This document shows, one piece after another, positions 1 through 8,617 of a stretch of DNA of 64,000 bases. The stretch is taken from positions 186,001-250,000 of the forward strand of contig NZ_CP045385.1 of the NCBI RefSeq assembly GCF_009363615.1. The letters run 5' to 3'. The stretch is from Ruegeria sp. THAF33 (GTDB taxonomy: Bacteria; Pseudomonadota; Alphaproteobacteria; Rhodobacterales; Rhodobacteraceae). The notes under the pieces are model-generated. The model worked only from the letters and a program-made list of their open reading frames with translations. It was not told where the DNA came from and searched no databases. The position numbers and the translations under genes were made by a program. The stretch's first letter is position 1. Every line of letters starts with the position of its first letter.

Positions 1-1
1 C

Positions 2-268
2 GGGCTGGATCCGGGAGCGGTTTTTCCGGGGATGCGGTTCGATCAGTTCTCGATGCTGATCGAGGCCGCCGTCGTCGGTTTGGGTGCCGCCATTCTGCCC
101 TCGTATTTGATTGAAGAAGAGCTGGCGTCCGGTGTTCTGACCGAAATCGGCCAGATCGCCAACACGTCGAACAGCGCCTATTACATCGCGGCGCCAACAG
201 GTCAGAAGAACGAAGCCGTTCAATTTTTTGCAAACTGGATCAGCAAGCAGACGCGGGCACGCGGGTAA
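2..268 (+). CDS. LysR-type regulator, C-terminal fragment (cut by window edge)
   Basis: The reading frame is open from the window's first bases and ends at a TAA, so only the last 88 or so residues of a longer protein are present. The visible part (GLGAAILPSYLIEEELASG, then ANWISKQ near the end) is the closing section of a LysR substrate-binding domain, where the second effector subdomain ends in a helix. The protein would be a DNA-binding transcription factor, but its HTH is outside the window. It converges with the LysR gene on the minus strand, 44 bp away. Its target is unknown. Confidence 0.75.
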   Translation, partial: GLDPGAVFPGMRFDQFSMLIEAAVVGLGAAILPSYLIEEELASGVLTEIGQIANTSNSAYYIAAPTGQKNEAVQFFANWISKQTRARG

Positions 269-312
269 CTGGTCAAATACAGAAGATCGAACTCACTGCC
301 CGCAGGCACATC

Positions 313-1188
313 TCAGGCGAAAATCTGTTTGAGCCAGGTTTCAAACATCTGTTTGGCAGCAGAGTTCGCGTTTGATCTCTGACCATCGACAAGGAAATGG
401 CTCTGTTCGATTGGAATGGCGTCCCCGACTATCGCGATGGACCTTCCGGCCTTGATTGCGGTTCTGGCAAAGCGCTCAAGGATTACCGCGTATCCTCCAC
501 CTTCCGCCACGATGTCCACGGCGGCAATTGTCGTGTCCACGGTGAAGCAAGACGCCGCAGGAGAATATTTTGTGCCGAAAGCGGAAAAATACCGGTGCCA
601 CATGTCCTGAAATCCCAAAATCTGTATTTGGGGTTTGACCAGCAGTTCTTGCGCCGAAGGCCATTTCCGATCTCGTGATCCGGCTGCAACCGGTACGATA
701 CGTTCGTCCGAGATCTTGCTGAACGGCCCGTCGTTCCATTCCCCGTTCCCCAAACGCAGCTCGACATCGACGTTTTCCCTGCCCGCGGATTCTGCCCAGA
801 TATTTGAAACCAACCTGATCGATACACCCGGGTGTGCGCGTGAAAACTCGGGCAATCTGCCGGCAAGGAACAAGCTGGCCGTGGAAATCGGCACACGCAC
901 GACCAGCTCGTGCTTGTGACAGGAGCCAAACAGGCTTGCGGTCGACAGGTCGATATCGCCCAAGGCGCGCCGAACTGAAAACGCATACGCCTGCCCGACC
1001 TCTGTCAGGCTGAGGTTGCGCGCGGCACGAAAGAACAAAGGGCAGCCCAGCTGTGCTTCCAATGAGCGGACGTGCAGGCTCAGGGCCGTCTGTGTGATGC
1101 CAAGTTCTTCTGCTGCAGCAGTAAAGCTCATATGCCGTGCGGCACAGTCAAAAGACCGCAGCCAGACCAGATTGGGCGATTTTGACAT
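313..1188 (-). CDS. LysR-family transcriptional regulator (GcvA-like)
   Basis: About 291 residues, the usual LysR length. An N-terminal winged HTH (residues about 5-65, with SFTAAAEELGITQTALSLHV as the recognition unit) is followed by a periplasmic-binding-protein-like effector domain. The sequence style (WLRSFDCAARHMSFTAAA) is that of the GcvA/AmpR branch. ATG at 1188 is preferred over an in-frame TTG four codons upstream because the conserved N-terminus starts there. It is divergent from the dehydrogenase at 1321, which is the usual LysR target arrangement, so that gene is the likely regulated partner (inference). Confidence 0.88.
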   Translation of the reverse strand: MSKSPNLVWLRSFDCAARHMSFTAAAEELGITQTALSLHVRSLEAQLGCPLFFRAARNLSLTEVGQAYAFSVRRALGDIDLSTASLFGSCHKHELVVRVPISTASLFLAGRLPEFSRAHPGVSIRLVSNIWAESAGRENVDVELRLGNGEWNDGPFSKISDERIVPVAAGSRDRKWPSAQELLVKPQIQILGFQDMWHRYFSAFGTKYSPAASCFTVDTTIAAVDIVAEGGGYAVILERFARTAIKAGRSIAIVGDAIPIEQSHFLVDGQRSNANSAAKQMFETWLKQIFA

Positions 1189-1320
1189 TTCCAGCACCAA
1201 AAAAATTTATGGATACTGGCGATAATTATTCGTTTTACATGCTGCATTCAACGGCCGTAGATTTCATCAGGGAAAAACAGCGCTGGTCCTCTGATTGGCC
1301 ACCGGAAAGGGAACGCAGGT

Positions 1321-2286
1321 ATGAAAGTTGGATTTATCGGCCTTGGAAATGTCGGCGGGAAACTCAGCGGCAGTTTGCTGCGCAATGGCGTTGATCTGAC
1401 CGTACATGATCTGAACTCTGACCTGGTGTCAGGTTTCGTCGACCGCGGGGCAAAGGCTGCCGAGAATCCGGCACAACTGATGCGGGATTGTGATGCGGTG
1501 ATCACCTGCCTGCCCTCTCCGGCGGCTTCGGACGCTGTGATGGAGGACATGCTGCCCGAAGTGACCGAGGGCAAAATCTGGATGGAGATGTCCACCACGG
1601 ATGAAGCAGAGGTCAAGCGTCTGGGTGCGATGGTGAAGGAACGCGGTGGCGCTGCCGTCGATTGTCCGGTCTCGGGCGGGTGTCATCGAGCGGATACCGG
1701 CAACATTTCGATTTTTGCCGGATGTGATCGCGCCACGTTCGAACGTATTCTGCCCTTTCTGACCACGATGGGGCGTCGCATCCTTCATACCGGTGAACTG
1801 GGATCTGCTTCGGTGCTGAAGGTGCTGACCAACTATCTGGCCACTGCAAACCTGATCACCTGTTCAGAGGCGCTTGTCGTCGCCAAGGCCGCCGGAATGG
1901 ATTTGAATACGGCGTATGAGGCAATGAAGATCAGTTCGGGAACATCCTTCGTGCATGAAACCGAAAGTCAGGTCATCCTAAACGGATCTCGCGATATCTC
2001 GTTCACGATGGACCTGGTGTTGAAGGATATCGGCCTGTTTCAGGAGGTGGCGGATCGCGCCGGGGTGCCGCTGGAGATCAATCCGCTGATGATCGAGATT
2101 TTCAAGGACGGTATCGAGAAATACGGCCCTCGTGAGTTTTCCCCCAACATCATCCGCCGGCTCGAAGACAAAACCGGGCTGGATATCCGCGCGCCGGGGT
2201 TCCCATCGGAAATGCTGGACGATGAACCCGAAGAGCCGGGTTACGAAGTGATCCCGCAAGGATCTGACCTGAAGGCCGCCGAGTAG
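1321..2286 (+). CDS. NAD(P)-dependent beta-hydroxyacid dehydrogenase (3-hydroxyisobutyrate dehydrogenase family)
   Basis: 321 residues. The N-terminal Rossmann motif (KVGFIGLGNVGGKL) and the substrate signature (DCPVSGGCHRADTG, residues about 116-129) place it with 3-hydroxyisobutyrate dehydrogenase, tartronate semialdehyde reductase and GLYR-type enzymes. The catalytic lysine region is visible as LKVLTNYL. These enzymes oxidise or reduce 3-hydroxy acids with NAD(P). The C-terminus carries about 20 extra acidic residues. The divergent LysR gene suggests substrate-inducible expression. The exact substrate cannot be read from the sequence. Confidence 0.88.
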   Translation: MKVGFIGLGNVGGKLSGSLLRNGVDLTVHDLNSDLVSGFVDRGAKAAENPAQLMRDCDAVITCLPSPAASDAVMEDMLPEVTEGKIWMEMSTTDEAEVKRLGAMVKERGGAAVDCPVSGGCHRADTGNISIFAGCDRATFERILPFLTTMGRRILHTGELGSASVLKVLTNYLATANLITCSEALVVAKAAGMDLNTAYEAMKISSGTSFVHETESQVILNGSRDISFTMDLVLKDIGLFQEVADRAGVPLEINPLMIEIFKDGIEKYGPREFSPNIIRRLEDKTGLDIRAPGFPSEMLDDEPEEPGYEVIPQGSDLKAAE

Positions 2287-2632
2287 GGCGGTGCGCGGCG
2301 GGCAGGAAACGGATCTACAGCATGGCGGATCATCATTCTTGCGCCGTTGCATTCGCTGACATGGGGGGATCCTGCATCACGCCTGAAGCAAATCGGCTGA
2401 AACGTCTGGCCGTTTTTCGTGCCGCCGTTGCTGTGGGGAACGGTTCGCTTTCCGCTGCCGGTGTCCGCAAGAAACCGGATGGGCGGGGCAGGTTGCACAA
2501 GGCGCTCGATAACCACCGCCCGTTCCACGAATAGGTCGCATCATGTATCGCCGGCCATCACGCAAATATCCTTACGAGCCGCCTCCGGCTTGGTCCTGAA
2601 AAAGGCGACTTTATTCAGGAAAGGACAATCAC
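2287..2632. other. intergenic stretch, no gene recognised
   Basis: 346 bases between the dehydrogenase and the hydroxylase. Short open frames exist on both strands, but none has a ribosome-binding site with a plausible protein. The only clear element is a purine-rich SD (AGGAAAGGA at about 2617-2625) belonging to the next gene. Confidence 0.5.
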
Positions 2633-3664
2633 GTGACGACCCAAGACGCGAACCCTCAGGACATCACCAAAGCAAGCCCCGAGCCCGGCCCCATGAGCCG
2701 CGAATGGCATTGGCACCCGGACTTGCCGGTGAAATACGCCCCGTACTGGAACTGGCCACCGAAAATCGACGTCCTGGCGAAATGGGATTGGCAGAACTGG
2801 CTTCAGTTCTCGGACCGCTCGATCTTTCTGGCCTTGGCCTTCCTTGTGGCCTTCTGGGTACAACCCGTCGATGCCGGGCAGGCCTCGTTTGCCCCGGGCT
2901 GGATGTCATGGGTATTCATTCGGAACTGGGTGCTGCTGTTGATCGTCGCCGGTGGTCTGCACATGTGGTTCTACGGGGTCGACGGGCAGGGAAAGCTGCT
3001 GAAATACGACCCACGGCCTTACATGAAGCGCAAGAACGCTTTGTACAAGTTCGGCTATCAGACCTGGGACAACATCTACCATTCGATGGTCTTTGGCGCG
3101 ACATTCCTGTCGATGCTGGAGTGCTTTCTGCGCTGGATGTACGCCAACGACTATATCGCCACGCTCAGCTTCGCGGCGCATCCGGTCTGGTTCGTGCTGC
3201 TGTTTCCGATCCTGGCGATCTGGCAGAGCTTTCATTTCTACGTAGTGCATCTGTTTCTGCACCAGCCGTTCATCTACAGACATGTTCACGCCGTGCATCA
3301 TCGCAACGTCAACACCGGCCCATGGTCGGGCATGTCGATGCATCCGGTCGAGGCTTTGGGGTATCTCAGTGCCATCCTGATCGTGCTGGTACTGCCCAGC
3401 AACCCGGTGCACATGATCTTTCTGGGGTATTGGCTGATGTTGGGTGCCGCCTCGTCTCATTCCGGGTACGAGGCCATCTGGGCGCGCGACCGTCAGGCGT
3501 TGTTGATCGGGGCGTTTTTCCACCAGTTGCATCACCGGTATTACGAATGCAATTACGGCAACGCGGAAATGCCCTGGGACAAGTGGTTCGGAACCTATCA
3601 CGATGGCTCGGAAGAGGCCACGAAACGAACTCGCAACCGCAAACGTGACATGCACGCCAAATAG
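2633..3664 (+). CDS. sterol desaturase / fatty acid hydroxylase superfamily membrane protein
   Basis: 343 residues with a GTG start backed by a strong SD (AGGAAAGGA about 8 nt upstream). Several hydrophobic segments surround the di-iron histidine clusters of the fatty acid hydroxylase superfamily: HLFLH, then HAVHHRN and, near the C-terminus, HQLHHRYYECN. Members hydroxylate or desaturate lipid, sterol or carotenoid substrates in the membrane using O2. The basic C-terminal tail (KRTRNRKRD) is probably cytoplasmic. The gene has no obvious operon partner and the substrate is unknown. Confidence 0.88.
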   Translation: MTTQDANPQDITKASPEPGPMSREWHWHPDLPVKYAPYWNWPPKIDVLAKWDWQNWLQFSDRSIFLALAFLVAFWVQPVDAGQASFAPGWMSWVFIRNWVLLLIVAGGLHMWFYGVDGQGKLLKYDPRPYMKRKNALYKFGYQTWDNIYHSMVFGATFLSMLECFLRWMYANDYIATLSFAAHPVWFVLLFPILAIWQSFHFYVVHLFLHQPFIYRHVHAVHHRNVNTGPWSGMSMHPVEALGYLSAILIVLVLPSNPVHMIFLGYWLMLGAASSHSGYEAIWARDRQALLIGAFFHQLHHRYYECNYGNAEMPWDKWFGTYHDGSEEATKRTRNRKRDMHAK

Positions 3665-3830
3665 AGCGGCAGGCAACGCGGCGCGCGCAGGTGGCGCTGC
3701 CTCGGCCGATCATTTGTCTTGCCCGACAACGCTTGACTGAACCGACCCCGTTGGCGCAATCCTGACCCTGTACGAAACCGGGCGCGCGGGGCCGGATGGC
3801 ATTTCCTTCGGGCCCGATTATACTGGGCAA

Positions 3831-4646
3831 ATGAAAGATACCGCTCCAGACTGGTTTGAAACCTGTGTCAGCCGGCTGACCACGACAAGCACCCAGCGGG
3901 TGTGGTCTGTTCTGGTCACGATTTTCGGCGATCTGGCGCAGGATGGATCAGATCAGATCAGCGGATCACTCATCACCGCGCTTACGCGTCTGGCGGGGAT
4001 CAGGGCCGAGGCCACGCGGGTTGCGTTGCATCGGTTGCGCAAGGAAGGCTGGATTGAAAGCACGCGGGTTGGTCGGAACAGTGTGCACAGGCTGACCAGC
4101 TTTGGCCGCCGTCAAAGCGTTGCAGCCGCACCGCGTATCTATTCCCGCGACCCGAACATGCCGGATATCTGGCATGTCCTCATCGCCAGCAACTCGGAAA
4201 GTTCCCGAAAGGAACTGTCGGACCTGATGCTGACAGGGGATTACTTCTCGCTGAATGCGACTACGGCCATGGCGCCCGGGCCGATGCCGGATGATCTTGA
4301 GGAGCTTCTGGGTTTCGAGAGCGACACGATGTCCGTCCCGAACTGGCTTCGCGACCTGTGCGGGCCGGAGCCGTTGAAAACCGCCTATGATCAGTTCTGG
4401 GATGCCATTCAGGTGGTTGAGCGGCTTTTGCCCGCAGAGGGGGCGGGCGATCCGATGCGGTCGGCGGTTCTGCGCGTACTGGTGGTGCATGCCTGGCGAC
4501 GTATCGTTCTGCGCCATCCAAGCCTGCCGCCGGTTTTCCTGCCGGACGACTGGAAAGGCGCCGCGTGCAGAGAAGCTGTCTCGCACTTGTTGGACAGGCT
4601 GCCGCGCCCCTCGCTATCGAGCTTGGAAGCCGAGCTGATGGACTGA
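3831..4646 (+). CDS. paaX: PaaX-family transcriptional regulator
   Basis: 271 residues. The N-terminal winged helix (VWSVLVTIFGDL...AEATRVALHRLRKEGWIES) and the C-terminal region are typical of PaaX, the repressor of phenylacetate catabolism that is released by phenylacetyl-CoA. It lies directly upstream of paaJABCDE in the same direction, separated by 231 bp that hold two palindromes. This context supports a role as local regulator of the paa operon. The start has only a weak SD. Confidence 0.88.
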   Translation: MKDTAPDWFETCVSRLTTTSTQRVWSVLVTIFGDLAQDGSDQISGSLITALTRLAGIRAEATRVALHRLRKEGWIESTRVGRNSVHRLTSFGRRQSVAAAPRIYSRDPNMPDIWHVLIASNSESSRKELSDLMLTGDYFSLNATTAMAPGPMPDDLEELLGFESDTMSVPNWLRDLCGPEPLKTAYDQFWDAIQVVERLLPAEGAGDPMRSAVLRVLVVHAWRRIVLRHPSLPPVFLPDDWKGAACREAVSHLLDRLPRPSLSSLEAELMD

Positions 4647-4828
4647 CCCACAGCGGGGCAAAGTTCGGGCGAGCTGTTGGATGTCCTGCCATCGCGAAGG
4701 GCTGCGTCGTCTTTTTTGCGGCCAAGAACACCTCTTTGGTCAGCAGTCACCTTTAATGTTACAAGATGTGCGACACATGAGAAGATTGAGTAACATAAGA
4801 CTTGCATCGAATCAGGGGAGGATTTATT

Positions 4829-4844
4829 AACCGACCAGACGGTT
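4829..4844 (+). promoter_or_regulatory. candidate operator of the paa operon
   Basis: AACCG and CGGTT form a perfect 5-bp inverted repeat around ACCAGA, 34 bp before paaJ. The site resembles the ACCGACC-centred palindromes described for phenylacetate regulators of the PaaR type. It may bind PaaX or a TetR-type PaaR encoded elsewhere; which one is inference. Confidence 0.45.
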
Positions 4845-4849
4845 GATAT

Positions 4850-4864
4850 TGTTCCACGGGAACA
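4850..4864 (+). promoter_or_regulatory. perfect palindrome next to the paaJ ribosome-binding site
   Basis: TGTTCC-ACG-GGAACA is a perfect 6-bp inverted repeat ending at the SD (AGGAG, 4864-4868) of paaJ. Its position suggests an operator overlapping the leader. The binding protein is unknown. Confidence 0.4.
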
Positions 4865-4877
4865 GGAGTACTCTAAG

Positions 4878-6080
4878 ATGGACGCTTTCATTTGTGACGC
4901 GACGCGCACTCCAATCGGACGCTACGGAGGGGCGCTTTCGTCGGTCCGCACAGATGATCTGGCTGCTCTGCCGTTGGCGGCATTGAAGGCGCGCAACCCT
5001 CAGGTCGACTGGGCCAGTGTTGACGACGTGATCTATGGCGATGCCAATCAGGCGGGCGAGAGCAACCGAAACGTTGCGCGTATGGCGGCACTGCTGGCGG
5101 GTTTGCCGATTGACGTTCCGGGAACGACGGTGAACCGTCTGTGTGCCAGCGGCATGGACGCCGTGGGAATGGCGGCGCGCGGCATCAAGGCGGGCGACTA
5201 TGATTTGGCCATTGCGGGTGGCGTGGAAAGCATGTCCCGTGCGCCGTTCGTCATGCCCAAGGCAAGCTCGGCGTTCACCCGCAGCAACGCGGTGTACGAC
5301 ACCACGATCGGGTGGCGTTTCGTGAACCCGAAGATGAAGCAGGCATACGGCGTCGATTCCATGCCGCAAACGGCCGACAATGTCGCCGAAGATTATGGTA
5401 TCAGCCGGGAAGACCAGGATGCTTTTGCCGCGCGCAGCCAGTCCCGCTGGGCCGCCGCGCATGCCGCTGGGGTGTTCAAGGATGAAATTACCCCGGTTTC
5501 GGTTCCCCAGCGCAAGGGCGATCCGATTGTCGTTGATACGGATGAGCACCCGCGCCCGGGAACAACGGCAGAAAAACTCGCGGGTCTGAACGGTGTGAAC
5601 GGGCCCGACAAAACCGTGACGGCGGGAAATGCGTCCGGTGTGAATGATGGCGCGGCGGCGATCCTGATGGCGAATGAGGCTGCTGCAGCCAAGAACGGTC
5701 TGACCCCGATGGCCCGTGTGGTTGGTATGTCGGTTGCAGGTGTTGCACCACGTGTAATGGGTATCGGCCCGGTGCCGGCCAGCCGCAAGGTGTTGGCCCG
5801 GGCAGGGCTGAGCGTGGATCAGATGGACGTGATCGAACTGAACGAGGCGTTTGCCTCTCAGGGCCTTGCCACCTTGCGCGAGCTGGGTCTTCCCGACGAC
5901 GCGCCCCACGTGAACCCCAACGGTGGCGCAATAGCGCTGGGCCATCCCCTTGGCATGAGCGGTGCGCGTCTTGTGCTGACCGCGGCCTATCAATTGAAAC
6001 GTACCGGCGGGCGCTATGCCCTGTGCACCATGTGTGTGGGTGTCGGGCAGGGTGCGGCCCTTATACTTGAACGCGTGTAA
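4878..6080 (+). CDS. paaJ: 3-oxoadipyl-CoA/3-oxo-5,6-dehydrosuberyl-CoA thiolase
   Basis: 400 residues, full-length thiolase. The acylated cysteine is C89 in [11 protein letters not shown]. The C-terminal signatures [17 protein letters not shown] and [12 protein letters not shown] supply the catalytic His and second Cys. It cleaves 3-oxoadipyl-CoA to succinyl-CoA and acetyl-CoA and its dehydrosuberyl analogue in phenylacetate catabolism. As first gene of the paa operon, with paaA 15 bp downstream, PaaJ is preferred over the near-identical PcaF of protocatechuate catabolism. A clear SD (AGGAG) precedes the ATG. Confidence 0.92.
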   Translation: MDAFICDATRTPIGRYGGALSSVRTDDLAALPLAALKARNPQVDWASVDDVIYGDANQAGESNRNVARMAALLAGLPIDVPGTTVNRLCASGMDAVGMAARGIKAGDYDLAIAGGVESMSRAPFVMPKASSAFTRSNAVYDTTIGWRFVNPKMKQAYGVDSMPQTADNVAEDYGISREDQDAFAARSQSRWAAAHAAGVFKDEITPVSVPQRKGDPIVVDTDEHPRPGTTAEKLAGLNGVNGPDKTVTAGNASGVNDGAAAILMANEAAAAKNGLTPMARVVGMSVAGVAPRVMGIGPVPASRKVLARAGLSVDQMDVIELNEAFASQGLATLRELGLPDDAPHVNPNGGAIALGHPLGMSGARLVLTAAYQLKRTGGRYALCTMCVGVGQGAALILERV

Positions 6081-6095
6081 CGGAGGAGACGGGAC

Positions 6096-7073
6096 ATGTA
6101 TGCTCAGATGGTAGAATCCGAAGCATCGAATGAAGATCCGGACAAGCTTGCTGAATTCCAGGCGCGGATCGATGCGGATATCAAGATCGAGCCCAAGGAC
6201 TGGATGCCTCACGGGTATCGCAAGACGCTGATCCGTCAGATTGGTCAGCACGCTCATTCCGAGATTGTGGGTCAATTGCCCGAAGGCAACTGGATCACGC
6301 GCGCGCCGACACTGGAGCGGAAGGCGATCCTTCTCGCCAAGGTGCAGGACGAGGCCGGGCATGGTCTTTACCTGTATTGTGCCGCCGAAACGCTGGGTGT
6401 CAGCCGCGATGAGCTGACCGAGATGCTGCTGGATGGCCGCATGAAATACTCGTCGATCTTCAATTACCCGACCTTGAACTGGGCCGATATCGGTGCCGTC
6501 GGGTGGCTGGTTGACGGCGCGGCGATCATGAACCAGGTGCCGCTGCAAAGAACGTCCTACGGGCCGTATTCGCGCGCGATGATCCGCATCTGCAAGGAAG
6601 AAAGCTTTCACCAGCGCCAGGGGTACGATGCCATTCGCAAGATGGCCGAAGGCACGCCGGAACAGCGCAAGATGGCCCAGGATGCGATGAACCGTTTCTG
6701 GTACCCGTCACTGATGATGTTTGGCCCGTCCGACAAGGACTCGGTGCATTCGGCTCAGTCGATGGCGTGGAAGATCAAGATCAACACCAATGACGAGCTG
6801 CGCCAGAAATTCGTCGACCAGACCGTGCCGCAGGCTGAATATCTGGGCCTGACGATCCCTGACCCGGATCTGAAGTGGAACGAAGAGCGGGGGCATTACG
6901 ACTTTACGGAACCCGACTGGTCCGAGTTCTTTGACGTGATCAAAGGCAACGGCCCCTGCAACGTGGACCGGCTGGCCGCGCGCAACAAGGCATGGGACGA
7001 CGGCAAGTGGGTCCGTGACGGGCTGTTGGCCCACGCCCGCAAGAAAAAGGCCGGCAATCTGGCTGCTGAATAA
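6096..7073 (+). CDS. paaA: 1,2-phenylacetyl-CoA epoxidase, catalytic subunit PaaA
   Basis: 325 residues, expected length. It is the di-iron oxygenase subunit that epoxidises the ring of phenylacetyl-CoA. Two carboxylate/histidine metal-binding helices are visible: [13 protein letters not shown] (ExxH) and [12 protein letters not shown] (ExxxH-type region). It forms a complex with PaaC and receives electrons from PaaE via PaaB/PaaD-assisted assembly. The SD (GGAGGAGA) is strong, and paaB follows after 23 bp. Confidence 0.96.
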   Translation: MYAQMVESEASNEDPDKLAEFQARIDADIKIEPKDWMPHGYRKTLIRQIGQHAHSEIVGQLPEGNWITRAPTLERKAILLAKVQDEAGHGLYLYCAAETLGVSRDELTEMLLDGRMKYSSIFNYPTLNWADIGAVGWLVDGAAIMNQVPLQRTSYGPYSRAMIRICKEESFHQRQGYDAIRKMAEGTPEQRKMAQDAMNRFWYPSLMMFGPSDKDSVHSAQSMAWKIKINTNDELRQKFVDQTVPQAEYLGLTIPDPDLKWNEERGHYDFTEPDWSEFFDVIKGNGPCNVDRLAARNKAWDDGKWVRDGLLAHARKKKAGNLAAE

Positions 7074-7096
7074 GCTTACCCTGAGGAGGATACCCG

Positions 7097-7381
7097 ATGA
7101 ATACCGAATGGCCCCTGTGGGAAATCTTCATCCGCGGTCAGCATGGGATGAGCCACCGACATGTCGGTTCGCTACATGCCCCTGACGCGGAAATGGCAAT
7201 CAAGAACGCGCGCGACGTCTACACCCGCCGCAACGAAGGCGTCTCGATCTGGGTGGTCGAAGCCAACAATATCTCGGCGTCATCGCCCAGCGACAAAGGC
7301 CCGCTGTACGAACCAAGCGAAAGCAAGGTGTACCGGCACCCGACCTTCTTCGACATTCCCGATGAAGTGGGGGCAATGTGA
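7097..7381 (+). CDS. paaB: 1,2-phenylacetyl-CoA epoxidase subunit PaaB
   Basis: 94 residues. The PaaB signature is clear (WPLWEIFIRGQHGMSHRHVG near the start, then the motif around VYTRRNEGVSIWVV). The small subunit bridges PaaAC dimers and is needed for epoxidase activity. The stop overlaps the start of paaC (TGATG), indicating translational coupling. A strong GAGGAGG-type SD precedes the start. Confidence 0.95.
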   Translation: MNTEWPLWEIFIRGQHGMSHRHVGSLHAPDAEMAIKNARDVYTRRNEGVSIWVVEANNISASSPSDKGPLYEPSESKVYRHPTFFDIPDEVGAM

Positions 7382-8139
7382 TGACCCGGGATGAGGCATT
7401 TCTGCAATTCCTGCTGCGGATGGGGGACAACACACTGATCCTCGGGCATCGTGTCAGTGAGTGGTGCGGCCATGCGCCGGTTCTGGAAGAAGACATAGCG
7501 CTGGCCAACACCGCGCTGGACCTGATTGGCCAGACCCAGATGTGGCTGGGCCTTGCGGGAGAGGCCGATGGTGGCAAAAGCGCCGACGATCTGGCTTTCC
7601 TGCGCGACGCCTGGGATTTCCGCAACGTGTTGCTGGTCGAGGTGCCGAACGGCGATTTCGGCCGTACGCTGATGCGTCAATTCCTGTTCGATGCGTGGCA
7701 CTCGATCATGCTGGGGCGCCTGATGGCTTCCTCGGACGAGCGGGTCGCGGCAATCGCCGCCAAGGCCAGCAAGGAAGTGACCTACCATCTGGAACGTTCG
7801 GGCGACACGGTTGTCGGGCTTGGTGATGGAACCGAGGAAAGCCATGCCCGGATGCAGGATGCTCTGGATTACCTGTGGCCCTATGTGGGCGAGATGTTTG
7901 CCAGCGACGAGGTGGACGCCCAGATGGTCGCCGCAGGGATCGCTCCGAATCCGGCGGATTTGCGAGAGGAATACGACGCTCTGGTTGAGCGGGTCCTCAA
8001 TCAGGCAACTCTGACCATTCCGGAAAGCCGTTTTGCCCATAAAGGCGGCCGCGACGGGCGCATGCATACCGAACATCTGGGCCATCTGCTGACGCAGATG
8101 CAATGGCTGCAACGCGCCTATCCCGGAGCAAAGTGGTAA
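7381..8139 (+). CDS. paaC: 1,2-phenylacetyl-CoA epoxidase structural subunit PaaC
   Basis: 252 residues from ATG 7381; a GTG one codon upstream is also in frame. The ferritin-like helical bundle matches PaaC (FLLRMGDNTLILGHRVSEW at the N-terminus, then KEVTYHLERSGD). PaaC is the non-catalytic partner of PaaA in the (AC)2 core and helps bind the CoA substrate. The start overlaps the paaB stop by one base, and paaD begins 6 bp after the stop. Confidence 0.95.
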   Translation: MTRDEAFLQFLLRMGDNTLILGHRVSEWCGHAPVLEEDIALANTALDLIGQTQMWLGLAGEADGGKSADDLAFLRDAWDFRNVLLVEVPNGDFGRTLMRQFLFDAWHSIMLGRLMASSDERVAAIAAKASKEVTYHLERSGDTVVGLGDGTEESHARMQDALDYLWPYVGEMFASDEVDAQMVAAGIAPNPADLREEYDALVERVLNQATLTIPESRFAHKGGRDGRMHTEHLGHLLTQMQWLQRAYPGAKW

Positions 8140-8145
8140 AAGCGG

Positions 8146-8604
8146 ATGCGGGTCTCGACTGACCAGATATGGAGCTGGCTGGATGCCGTGCCCGATCCCG
8201 AAATCCCGGTGATCTCCGTCGTGGATTTGGGCATTGTGCGCGATGTGCGCTGGGACGCTGACACGCTGGTCGTAACCGTCACGCCAACGTATTCCGGTTG
8301 CCCGGCGACATCCATCATTAGTATGGATATCGAAACCGCCCTGCGCGATCACGGCATCGGGGATCTGCGCATAGAAACCAGCATTTCACCCGCCTGGACC
8401 ACAGAGTGGCTCAGCGAAAAAGGCCGCGCCAAGCTGGAAGATTATGGCATTGCGCCGCCGCAACCCGCAGGCGGCCCGGATCGCTGCCCCCATTGCGGCA
8501 GCAAAGCAGTCGAAAAGGTCAGCCAATTCGGCTCGACCCCGTGCAAGGCCCATTGGCGCTGCGCGGACTGTCTGGAACCCTTTGACTATTTCAAGTGCAT
8601 CTGA
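8146..8604 (+). CDS. paaD: 1,2-phenylacetyl-CoA epoxidase assembly subunit PaaD
   Basis: 152 residues. The N-terminal MIP18/DUF59 domain (VPDPEIPVISVVDLGIVRDV) is the type used in Fe-S and metal-centre assembly. A C-terminal zinc-ribbon-like part follows (CPHCGSKAV...CKAHWRCADC). PaaD is not in the purified oxygenase core and is thought to help mature its metal sites. It sits in the normal order between paaC and paaE. Confidence 0.94.
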   Translation: MRVSTDQIWSWLDAVPDPEIPVISVVDLGIVRDVRWDADTLVVTVTPTYSGCPATSIISMDIETALRDHGIGDLRIETSISPAWTTEWLSEKGRAKLEDYGIAPPQPAGGPDRCPHCGSKAVEKVSQFGSTPCKAHWRCADCLEPFDYFKCI

Positions 8605-8617
8605 GGAGGAGCACCGG

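Noticed and set aside
2322-2534. A 70-codon frame in the gap before the desaturase-type gene
   Set aside because: No SD, no recognised domain and overlapping frames on the other strand.
4827-6611. A 594-codon minus-strand open frame over paaJ and paaA
   Set aside because: Opposite two certain genes, with His/Arg-rich low-complexity composition and no recognisable domain: a shadow of high-GC coding sequence.
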